Source of the DNA: Blepharisma stoltei
Lineage: Eukaryota > Ciliophora > Heterotrichea > Heterotrichida > Blepharismidae
Assembly (NCBI GenBank): GCA_914767885.1
Contig: CAJZBQ010000043.1
Location: 372,001-436,000, forward strand
DNA length: 64,000 nt
Direction of reading: 5' to 3'
A program made the position numbers and the translations under genes. The notes beneath the pieces were generated by a model. That model was not told the DNA's origin. It searched no databases and saw only the letters and a list, made by a program, of their open reading frames with translations. Positions 24,190 through 33,496 of the stretch are shown piece by piece. Numbering within the stretch: the stretch's first letter is position 1; each line of letters opens with the position of its first letter.

Positions 24190-27106
24190 ATGGTGTCATT
24201 TCCAAGACAAAATTCCAACTTATATTACCAAGACCAATATTTTGAGCAAAATAAGTACTTACAATTCAAAGACAGCTCTACCGAAAAACGTTATTCTTCA
24301 GACATTATCAAATCTCGTGCAAATTCACTGACTTATATTTGTGTATGATCAATAGCAATAGCCTTATGCTTATTCATTTTAGGTGATATTACTCTATATG
24401 AGTTTTTCAGCTTTTTTTCTGCATGTCTCCCATGATTAGCTGCAAGAAATTCTTCTCCCCTCTTGCAAAGAATTTTATTAGAAATACCAAACTTTATGAT
24501 TTTATCAAAAATAATTTCAAATGGGAATTTTTTCGAAAGTTTAGCAGGCTTTTTATCTAGTTTTATCATTACTTTACTTTTATATCCCCACTGAACAAAA
24601 TTCCTATTATTTAGCACCATGGAAATCATTGTGCTATTTTTTACGAATCATCTTAAAAATCCTGGAGTGATTTTGACAGCCTTTACTTACACTTTAATAT
24701 TTTCTCTGGGGGAAAAGGATTTCCGGGCTTTATGAAGAATCTATCAGACTATGAAAAAATCCAACGCTACTTATTATTCTTTTTTTCAGAATTTGCATTC
24801 AGCTGTTTTTATAGTAAATTCCTCAGGAAGCATCATTCAATTCAATAAAAAAGCTGCTAAAATGATGGCCAGAATGTGCCCGAATTCAAGAAATTTTATA
24901 GATATGTTTTTTCTAGAGTATCGTGAATTGATTGAGTTATTAATAAAAAATGCTATTTTAAAAGGATGCCCAGGAAAGGAAGAGCTTTTATTCAAGCAAT
25001 TTGAAAAAGATATAGAATTTAGTAAAGGTGAAATTTTAGGATGCTCAATTTATGCAGAAAGTATAAAGTGAAAAGCAGAAAATTGCGCACTGCTTATGTG
25101 TGATGATATCACTGATAATATAAACAATAAAGCATTAATGATGAGATATATAAGAGATTCTAAGCCAGCTGTAGAAGCATTTGGAAAATCTCTTGCAAAC
25201 GATATAGACAATACTCAGCTTAGGAGTAAAGAAAACTTTCAAGAGTATATGAATATAAAATATTACTATTATACATGCTCAATATATCAATCCGTGTTTT
25301 TCAACTCAATTGTACTAACTCCCCCCCTCCGTGAGCGAACAAAACCATTAGAAAAATCCCTTTTTTTCCCCAAAAAACCGCCCTCCGTGGGTGAACAAAA
25401 ATTTTTTATGGAAATTTTTTTTTGATATATAAGTGATAATTATTATAATGAAATCTCTGGCTAATTCTGTTTAATTTTAAACAAATTGCGTTTTAAAACA
25501 TAATTTTACAAATTAAATTAATATTTGCTCTCTAATTTTTACAAATTAAATTTCGAAAAAAAAATTTTCTATAAAATTTATATATAAAATTTTCTAAAAA
25601 AAAAAAACCTCCGTGAGCGAATAAAATTTTTTTGTTCGCTCACGGGGGGGAGTAAGCAAAGATTCCTTTAGCATCGACGATGATATACAAAACACTATTG
25701 AAATTTTATATGGAAAAGCCCAAAGAAAAAGCATTACAGTCACTTATCAAAAAGACCAAGGAATTCCAAAATCAGTAATAGGAGACCAATCTATTCATTT
25801 TTATATCCTGCAAACAACTTTTGCCTTTGCTATCGAAAAAGCCCTGCCCAATAGTGAGATCTATTTAAGGGCAGAAATTTCAGTAATCATTATTTAGTCT
25901 GCTGTAGGAAAAGAACTTTATGTATCTTATACACTAGTAATCCGAACAAGGAAGCTTAATAGCAACGATGTAAAAAAGCTATTTCATGTGAAAAGAACTG
26001 AAAGACAAAGGATTTCAATGGATGAAATAGTCGAAAATTGTGTGCAGTCTGGCTTTGGAATTGCTTTATTTGATTCTATTCTGGTATTTCTTAAAGGTGA
26101 AATTTCTGAAGCTGCAATGGAAGATTATGGCTCTGACAAATTTTCATTAATTTGGAAAATCCCATACTCTCTTTCAGATAAGGCGGCAAAATCTAAAATA
26201 ATAAGAATAACTGCGAATCAAACTTATGAGACTCCTTTGACTTCTAAATGAAAGCCTCAGCCTGAAAATAGGATAGATGAATGCCAACAGTTAAGCAATC
26301 AGATTATCAGGCTAAGATCTCGAGGAAGAGATAGCTTCTCAATGAAATTCGAAATGCAGACAGTAGGAAATATTAGCATTGAGTCTATTCATCACTGCTC
26401 AACCTTTTCCAGCTTTGATGTGTCAGATTTAGACGAAAATCCAGATATTGCGCATAAAATATGCAGTTATCGCTCAAAAGAAGTGATAAGAGTTGTCACT
26501 TTTGACCCAGCACAATATGAAACAAATTTTAAAGAAGAAAATCCGAAAAAATGTGCGACTCAGTCTATTGCTAATAGAAAGATAAGAGTTTTTAGCAAAA
26601 ATAATGCTCCTGTATTGCCAGATTATTCACTAACTAGTATATTTAAAATAAACAGGTTCCTTGAAAAAGAGGCTGTCAAATACAAGCTGGATCCTCAAAG
26701 AATGAAAATTTTAGTAGTAGACGATATAGACAGTCAGCGTGAGATCATTGAAGAAATGACTGAAAAGATGTTCCACGCAAGCTATGATAGTGCAAAGGAC
26801 GGAAGCATGGCAATAGAAATGTTTAAAGCTTATGAAGACCAAGGATATATATATCAATTGATTTTTATGGACGTTTATATGCCACTTACTGATGGATTTA
26901 AAGCAACGCAACAGATAAGAGATATTGAAAAGCAAAAAGGCATGCCAAGGACCTTTATATGCGGGATGTCTGGAGATGCGGGGCTACGGCAGAAATGCCT
27001 CAACGTCGGAATGGATGAATTCTGTAAGTTTTATTTAGTGCAAAAGCCATCATGTCCTGCAGATCTGAAAAGAATTGTGGAATTGAGTAGGATTAATAAA
27101 TTTTAA
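24190..27106 (+). CDS. Degenerate hybrid histidine kinase with intact receiver domain
   Basis: Three pieces, 24190-25317, 25655-25882 and 25898-27106, give 854 residues, skipping a MITE and a 15-nt intron. The N-terminal 190 residues hold about five membrane spans, followed by a PAS-like block (AVFIVNSSGSIIQFNKKA). The expected phospho-acceptor His box is absent (AVEAFGKSLANDI). The kinase N-box lacks its Asn, and only a trace of the G2 loop (GFGIALFDSILVFLKGEI) remains. The C-terminal receiver near 721-845 keeps the acidic pair (VVDDID), the acceptor Asp near 777 (FMDVYMP), Ser (GMSGDA) and Lys (QKPS). Known hybrid kinases sense a signal and phosphorylate the receiver; here catalysis looks lost (inference), so another kinase may feed the receiver. 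Confidence 0.85.
25318..25654 (+). mobile_element. IES: family-A MITE, forward orientation
   Basis: 337 bp between TA at 25316 and TA at 25653. Tips CTCCCCCCCTCCGTGAGCG and GCTCACGGGGGGGAG; internal direct repeat and right hairpin present. Removal gives VLSKDSFSIDDD in the kinase-like gene and continues the frame to the next exon. Confidence 0.93.
25883..25897 (+). other. 15-nt spliceosomal intron
   Basis: GTAATCATTATTTAG, exactly 15 nt with GT...AG ends, in phase 0. Its final TAG would stop the frame after AEIS; skipping it continues SAVGKEL. Introns of 15 nt are typical of heterotrich ciliates such as Stentor and Blepharisma. Confidence 0.88.
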
Positions 27107-27163
27107 ATATAATATAATATAATTTTGAAAATTTATAGTGGTAAGTCAATTATATTTTGGAAT

Positions 27164-27562
27164 TTAAGATTCTGCCTGTAAAAATGAAGAAGATTCATCC
27201 TCTGCTAATTCCTTTAAATATTTTTTAGCATAATCAGTGTCGATAGTCACAACATATGACTGGCCTTCATAATAAATAATAATTGATTGGACACTTGTAT
27301 CACTATTATCAATTCTTGTAGGCTGATCATCTTCATCAGAGTTTGTGGAAACTGAGATTAGATCTTCATATAATTTTTCTGCGTCATTTCTAATTTCTCT
27401 TCAGTTGATGGAATATTCATCATAATCTTCATCTGAGTCTTCTTCAGACTCAGTGTTTGTGTCTTCTTCTGTTTCTGTGGTGCTGTCTTCTTCAGAATCA
27501 GTTGTTTCATCAGTTAGGGATATAGCTTGTAATGTTAAAAGTAGCAAAATTAAAGCTTTCAT
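27164..27562 (-). CDS. Small secreted acidic protein, paralogue 2
   Basis: 132 residues, with one TGA read as Trp, stop TAA at 27164. Signal peptide MKALILLLLTLQAIS, then a Glu/Asp/Ser/Thr-rich stretch (residues 18-45) and a body with DDQPTRI near 82 and YYEGQSYVVTI, ending SSSFLQAES. It matches the gene at 23358 in signal peptide, central motif and C-terminus. The two flank the histidine-kinase-like gene on the opposite strand. Family unknown; probably secreted. Confidence 0.75.
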
Positions 27563-28015
27563 ATTTATTTAAACGGATACTTTAGGTTGACGATAGAGCT
27601 AGAAATTTAAAAAATAGAAGATAAATTTTATACTGCAATAATTATTTATTTTAATTTATTTATTCTTCAAGAATAATGTGTACAAATTTTAAATATAAAA
27701 TTAATATTATCTCAAAAATAAATTATTAAATTATTATAAAGAAAATACAAGTTAATTTAAGAGTTCGTTCTGGAATATATTTAAAGCTAATAAATATTTG
27801 AATTCTTTATTGACAAAAACAATTCAATTATTCAAACTTAATTATCATTATATAAAGCACTTTGAATGAAACCAAAAGCAAAATTATGCCCTTTCTTATT
27901 TTTGAGAGCTTTATATGGGTTTTTCAAGGAAATTTCTATCCTTTTTATCATTGAAATTTGCTTTGGTTTTCCTATAGACATATTTTTCCAGTGACGTTCA
28001 GCTATAGAAATTATT
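27563..28015. other. Intergenic, no gene seen
   Basis: AT-rich spacer of about 450 bp between two divergent genes, which probably holds both promoters. The minus-strand open frame here overlaps the zinc-finger start and looks incidental. Confidence 0.5.
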
Positions 28016-28492
28016 ATGGAAAGCCAGAGATTTATTTGCAGGGTTGCAGGCTGCAATAAAGATTACTGCAACCAATTTAACCTAAAGAGACACTACGAAA
28101 GCCAACACATGGGTGTAAAGCGCTTCAGATGCAAAATATGCAAGAAATATCTTTCATCCAAGCAGAATCTTAAGGAGCATCGGTTTATGCATACAGGCGC
28201 AAAGCCTTACGCCTGTCCTTATGAAGGCTGCATGGAATGCTTTCGACAAGGGAGCCAACTTTCTCTACACAAGAAAGTGCATGAGGAGGTAATCAAGCGA
28301 GTTAGAGGAATCCCTCAGGTCGAAACAAGTTTAAATCTATTGACGTCTGTGCTGACAAAAACAGAAAATGAAGACAAAATTGAGTGCATGGCTAAGCTGG
28401 AAGAGCAGAATATTGTCCTCCCGTCAATCAGTTCTCCCCAAGTTGGAATAATCCTTCCTTCAACTATCAGCAGTCTTGTGATAGTGAGCTAA
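28016..28492 (+). CDS. Three-finger C2H2 zinc-finger protein
   Basis: 158 residues. Three C2H2 fingers: C9-x4-C14...H26-x4-H31 (CRVAGCNKDYCNQFNLKRH), then CKICKKYLSSKQNLKEHRFMH and CPYEGCMECFRQGSQLSLHKKVH, with TFIIIA-like linkers (TGAKPYAC). The C-terminal 60 residues are not zinc-binding. Three consecutive fingers suggest a nuclear DNA- or RNA-binding protein, possibly a transcription factor. A decayed inverted copy lies at 29551-29835. Confidence 0.9.
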   Translation: MESQRFICRVAGCNKDYCNQFNLKRHYESQHMGVKRFRCKICKKYLSSKQNLKEHRFMHTGAKPYACPYEGCMECFRQGSQLSLHKKVHEEVIKRVRGIPQVETSLNLLTSVLTKTENEDKIECMAKLEEQNIVLPSISSPQVGIILPSTISSLVIVS

Positions 28493-29550
28493 GAACATAC
28501 ATTAGAGTTAAGTAATATATTTTGTACTCACTCATAAACTTGCTTTGTTAAAGCCTTAATAAGAAGGTTCAAATCGCTTTATTTTTAAATACTCTATGAA
28601 ACCAGTAAGTTTAAAGACAAATAACATTCAAATAATACTTCGAGAAAATTTATTATATTTATAAGATGATGATTTAATATTTACTTATAGAGAATTTATT
28701 ACTAATTCAAGATTAGTAGCTCGACATAAAATATATAAATATTAAATATAATACTTATAAGATTCTATAATAAGGATTACGCATAAGAGATTTAATTCTC
28801 CAGTTTTGATTTGCGGATTTTATGAAATTGATAAAGCTTGATAGTATCATAATAGATAAACGAACAAAGTCTCATAAATTGGCTATGATCAGATAAAAAT
28901 AGATTTGTGTTCGTGAGTATTCTAAACTGCTATTGCAAATATTAAGAAAATAGTGACTATTTAATGATTTCAACAAAATCTCTTTGATGGATGGCTTGAA
29001 GTTCAACATTAAAATCAGTTAAGATTATATCAAAAGTTTTCCAAAATCCAAATGTTAAGCAAAATTATTCCTTTTTCTCTCAAGGTTTATGTTTTCATTT
29101 TTAAACTATATTTAAGCTAAATAATGCGATTATTATGAACAGAATTTACTTTTTCATAGAAGTAAACTATTTTTAATTTTTTTCCTGCATATCTCATTGA
29201 ATAGAATTATTAAGTATTATAGAATGGCATTTAATGAAGTATATCCCAAGCCAAAAGCAATAGTAAATTGATAGAGAATAAATTATTGATTAGTATTATT
29301 TTCAATTTATTGAAAAATTCAGCTTCTTTCTTTATAGGAATGATAAATTTATTATTATAGTTTAAATGGAAATCTCATTTAAAATCAATTTATATGGATT
29401 AAAATTGGTAATTATGGCCATTGAGATGCTGTGATTAAAAATAGCTAATTATTAAATCTTCATTAGTCAATTGACGGATCAATAATCCTTGAAAACAGAT
29501 TATTTTATTTCATAATTTATCTTTTATCTTAGGGTTTATCTTTTTTATTT
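28493..29550. other. Gene-free AT-rich tract
   Basis: About 1.05 kb of low-complexity AT-rich DNA following the zinc-finger gene. No open frame, repeat end or RNA gene was recognised. Confidence 0.5.
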
Positions 29551-29835
29551 TTAGTTCGTCTTTAAGTTTTTGCACTCTCGAATTTACTTCTCTATGCATT
29601 TTTTATGCAAAGAAAGCTGACTTCATTGTCTAAATTGCTTTCTGCAGCCAAAAACTTTGCATACAAAAGGTTTTTCGTTCGTATATTTAAGAGTATTCTC
29701 TCTGATACAAATCTCACACTAATATATCTGAGCTTCTCCGTGCGCAGCTTTATAATGATTATTTAAGTTTTCTTGGTTGCTATAGTTTCTATTGCATCCT
29801 GTTATAGTACAAATAAACCTTTCAGTCTTTATATT
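29551..29835 (-). pseudogene. Decayed copy of the C2H2 zinc-finger gene
   Basis: On the minus strand the translation follows the gene at 28016: RFICTITGCNRNYSNQENL parallels RFICRVAGCNKDYCNQFNL, and later KPFVCKVFGCRKQFRQWSQL parallels KPYACPYEGCMECFRQGSQL. It has in-frame TAG and TAA stops, a deletion that removes most of finger 2 and no clear start codon. It is inverted relative to the intact gene, about 1.1 kb away. Confidence 0.85.
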
Positions 29836-30022
29836 TTTTCTGTCTTCTATAGTGATAAAATATTCATATTTTCTGCCATCAAATAAAGACTAAATAGTCT
29901 AATTATTATGATGAGTGTATGAAAATAAATTTTATTAGCAAAAGTTTATTTTGCCAGCAATCATTTTTCACTATCTAAGTTTAATAATAATAAAATTAAA
30001 AGATCACCCAACTTTTGAGAAA

Positions 30023-30812
30023 TTAATAGTCAATGTTGAGTCCACCTTCATTATAAACCAATAGCTGTCTTCCTAACTTCCCCTTCGTTAACAAGCAAAA
30101 CTATTGAGAAAAAAATTATATATAAGTAATGATTATTATATAAAATCTCCAGCTAATTCTTTTCACTTTTAAACAACTTGGATTTTAATTTTACACACAA
30201 AAAAATTTAGTATAAATTTTGAAAAAGTTAATTCGTCAAAGCTTTGCGAACTTATGAGCGAGTGAGTAAGTATAATTTCATTATTAAGTAAGCAGTAAAG
30301 AAGACATAAAATATCCCTGTAATAGCTCCTAGCACAATTATAGAGACTGAAGAATTATAAGTGCTTACATCTTTGCTTCTGCAATCCTTGTTTGCTGAAA
30401 GTTCTGATATCATCATAAAAACCAAAAATAGCAGAAAGGCATTTAAAACTGTAGAAATTGCAATGAATCGAAATCATTGAGTATCAGATGTCCATTTATG
30501 AGCAGAGATTCAGAGCTGATACATGCCATTTAGGAAGAAAAAAAATATTGTTAGATTCCTGACATATTCTAATCCTGATGAGCAGCTCGTGTTGAAGCCA
30601 AGACTTATCCCAACGACCATTAACTCTATGAAGAAAATGAGGGTATTTATAATTCCTATTATGAGGAAAATACATTGAGAAGGATTTCTTCATAAGGGAG
30701 CTGTGGTGCCTCCAAATTGCGTTTCTTCGCTTTTAGTAGGTACTTTAATTCCTCAATCACAGATTCTTTTAGCCATAGTCTTGATAATGAACTTATAGTT
30801 CTTTTTGATCAT
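30023..30812 (-). CDS. Four-span membrane protein (IES 30076-30268 near its 3' end)
   Basis: Minus-strand 30812-30269 joined to 30075-30023 gives 198 residues. Unspliced germline DNA would instead end after 186 residues with LTRS; excision replaces this with GRQLLVYNEGGLNIDY before TAA. Five TGA codons read as Trp hide this gene from a standard-code search. There are four hydrophobic segments (near 50-72, 85-100, 118-140, 160-182) and a Cys in the first loop, a tetraspan plan without recognised signature. Probably an integral membrane protein of unknown role. Confidence 0.72.
30076..30268 (+). mobile_element. IES: decayed family-A MITE overlapping a gene end
   Basis: 193 bp between TA at 30074 and TA at 30267. 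Left tip ACTTCCCCTTCGTTAAC and core TATATAAGTAATGATTATTA, AAATCTCCAGCTAATTC are recognisable; the right tip is GAGCGAGTGAG. The host gene's germline stop codon lies within it. Confidence 0.8.
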
Positions 30813-31013
30813 GAGTAATTTATAAGAATCATCCCATTTTTACAATACTCTAAAAATTAATGGCTTTGGAATATATTTTAGATTATAATTTTATCAATAA
30901 ATTGATACAATTACAAGAGTATTATATTTGTATAGAAGCTATGTTTATTAAAATATTGTTTCAATAACTTAAGAACCATTTAAATTCCAATTAAATTTAG
31001 ATATAAAGTCTAT

Positions 31014-31493
31014 TTAATCATTTATTCGGGTTTTTGTCCATTTCGTCTTTTCAGCGATAATTCCTTGATTTGATGTATAATCGTTCATATCAGGTTTTAA
31101 TAGCATTGCTTGATAAGTAGTTCTAAAAACGCTTTTACTGTTATAGCTAGATCTGTCACCAATTTCAATTTGGCTTGAATTTTTATACGGAGCTATGAAA
31201 TCTGCTTGCGGCAAACGGTTTCTATAAGATTCTGGATTGTAAGGAACCAAAGGCTTTTTGTCCATACCTACGTGCATATTTGGAAAAGTTTGATAAGTTG
31301 CATCTGCATGGGAAACAACTTCAGCGGAACGTCGTTGGTTAGTCCATGAGTTTTTTGCTTTATAACCTGTTTTTTTGCATGGAAAAGCAACTGCCCTTGC
31401 TTGGCCATTTGAAGCAGAAACGTATTGGCATGAGGTTACTCTCGTAGCTTTAAAGAAAGGAGCTGGCATTGAATCCTTAATTGATTCAGACAT
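31014..31493 (-). CDS. Hypothetical protein, possibly microtubule-associated
   Basis: 159 residues from ATG 31493, which is preceded directly by TTATAAA; an upstream non-ATG extension is open but unlikely. The composition is polar and rich in Tyr, Asn, Ser and Lys, with short recurring RTTYQ / DATYQTF-like pieces, as seen in small microtubule inner proteins of cilia. No domain could be assigned, so the link to cilia is only suggestive. No membrane spans or coiled coil. Confidence 0.6.
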   Translation of the reverse strand: MSESIKDSMPAPFFKATRVTSCQYVSASNGQARAVAFPCKKTGYKAKNSWTNQRRSAEVVSHADATYQTFPNMHVGMDKKPLVPYNPESYRNRLPQADFIAPYKNSSQIEIGDRSSYNSKSVFRTTYQAMLLKPDMNDYTSNQGIIAEKTKWTKTRIND

Positions 31494-32273
31494 TTTATAA
31501 AATAGCCAAGCAGTTAAATTGATGTTTTTCATAGAATACTTAAACTGCAGTTTTGGAAAAATCAAATATGTGGAAAATTGAAATGTATTAATTTTAAATA
31601 AAGAGATTCTTTAACTTGAAAAATTATATATATAAATTAATGAAATCTATTATTTAAATCATATGAATTCTAATTAAGATTAGAATATCTCATGCCTTTT
31701 ATTACTTGTGATGCATAAACGAATGCATTGGTGTTGGCTAGTTCAACATTCCGCATGGTCTTATGCATTACAGCAAAAGACTAAGGCATTTTCTATGTTG
31801 AAAATTAAATTAAATAGCAAACTTCGAATGTTAAAGGTTTTTAAAGTTAAAATTCTACGGTTTCTTATATAATAAACCTTCGTTAAACCGAGAATAAACC
31901 TTTAAATTCTCCATGAGAAATAACGATAAACATAAAGAAAAGATGATGCTTTAAATCAATGAGTCATTGCCTTTATTGTTTTTTTCTGATTTAGTTGTAA
32001 AAATCTCAAAAATTAAATTATTAAAAGCTTAGAGACTAATTTTCAATTGTTGATTATCCGAATGCATTATATTTTTGTTGAGCATTCTCACCAAGTTCAA
32101 AACAATTTGACAGCAAAATCTCATTAAAGGCTAATAATACTGAAAACCCTTATTCTGAATTTCCTTATTTTTATTTGCTTCTGCTAAATCGCAATTTCCA
32201 ACTGAGTCTTAAATCAAATTCCCGTGCCATTTATACTTCAGTGAATCTTATCAGATGTTCGCAATAATAAAAA
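31494..32273. other. Intergenic, no gene seen
   Basis: About 780 bp AT-rich spacer between two divergent genes. No repeat ends or open frames of note. Confidence 0.5.
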
Positions 32274-32861
32274 ATGTCAGCACTTAAAGGCTTATGTAGC
32301 TCTTTAATCAAAATGAAAAACTCTCCAATATCAAGCTTATGCAGTGAAAATTGTTTAAAACTATTTTCAATAAAAAAAACTGTTCACGTAGATCTATTAT
32401 CTTACCTTGAATTTATAGTAGATTATTTATCATGCTCAAAAAATGTTTTAGCTATTTCTTACTCAATCCTAGAATCTCTCTCAAAAAAAAATCCTACATT
32501 TCACATTTCTGACGAAAATATCCAGAGACTTATTTTTATTTCTATTGTGATTGCAATGAAATTTGCAGAAGATTACCACATATCTAATGCGAAATTTGCT
32601 AAAATTGGTGGTATTAGGTTAAAAGAACTAAATAATTTAGAAATTATTTTACTTACAAATATAGATTGAAAAATATGAAATGACGACAGTGAAAAGCACT
32701 GTAAAGAATTAATTGAAAATTGAGAAAATTATAAAGAACTTGGCGATGAGAAAGATGAGGATACGGATTATTCTGATGAAGAAAACACTGGGAGCTTCGA
32801 AGAGTTGACCAACTTTTCAGAACTCAGTGACTTTTTCTTTACCAATAATGACAAAATGTAA
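32274..32861 (+). CDS. PHO80/P-U-type cyclin
   Basis: 195 residues with several TGA read as Trp near the C-terminus. One cyclin box (residues about 40-135): HVDLLSYLEFIVDYL, IQRLIFISIVIAMKFAEDYHISNAKFAKIGGI, LNNLEIILLTNIDW. The latter two are diagnostic for the PHO80-like / cyclin P-U group that partners PHO85- or CDK-type kinases. An acidic tail follows. A partner could be the CDK at 48224 or another; nothing local decides it. Confidence 0.85.
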
Positions 32862-32891
32862 AATATTTATTTTATTAATTTATAATTAAAT

Positions 32892-33350
32892 ATGCTCAGC
32901 AGGGCTCAGAAGCGTCTTCAGAGAGAATATGAAGAGATGATAAGGCATTATTCAGAGACTTTTCCGCTAGAAATTCCTGATAGTGATCCTAATCGGATGA
33001 CATGATATGTAAGCTTTGTAGGGGCAGAAGGGAGTGTTTATGCTGGAGAAAGATATACATTGGAATTCAAATTTAGTGATAGCTACCCTATAGAAGCTCC
33101 AGACGTAATTTTTAAAGGAGCATACCCTCATCATCAGCATGTCTATTCAAATGGTTATATTTGCTTGTCTATTTTATATGATGATTGGTCTCCTTCTATG
33201 AAAGTTAGCTCAGTTGTTATGAGCATCCAGTCAATGTTGTCAAGTGCAACACAAAAATCAAGACCCACTAATGATGCTAGTTTTATTAGTTATGCAGGAG
33301 GGAGAAGCCCGAAGACGTTTAATTGGATTTTTGAAGATGAAAAGTGCTAA
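32892..33350 (+). CDS. UBE2W: Ubiquitin-conjugating enzyme E2 W
   Basis: 152 residues, TGA at 33003 read as Trp. E2 fold with active-site Cys91 in SNGYICLSIL, the same position as in human UBE2W (151 residues). W-type features are DWSP after the active site and SMLSSATQKSRP. UBE2W attaches ubiquitin to the alpha-amino group of disordered N-termini. Only 30 bp separate it from the cyclin gene upstream. In the cytosol/nucleus. Confidence 0.92.
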
Positions 33351-33496
33351 ATTAAATGCAAAATCAGATAATAAATAAATGATAAAATCATAAAATAGAA
33401 GTATTTATAAAGAAATAGCTAAATCTAAGAGAAATAACCAATTTTTGTATAATTTCAATAAGTCCATATTTCTTAAAAATAGTTTTAGCAGTTTAA

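Noticed and set aside
24333-24629. 98-codon minus-strand ORF
   Set aside because: It is antisense to the N-terminal membrane segments of the hybrid-kinase-like gene.
27838-28056. 72-codon minus-strand ORF
   Set aside because: Overlaps the start of the zinc-finger gene; composition like spacer.
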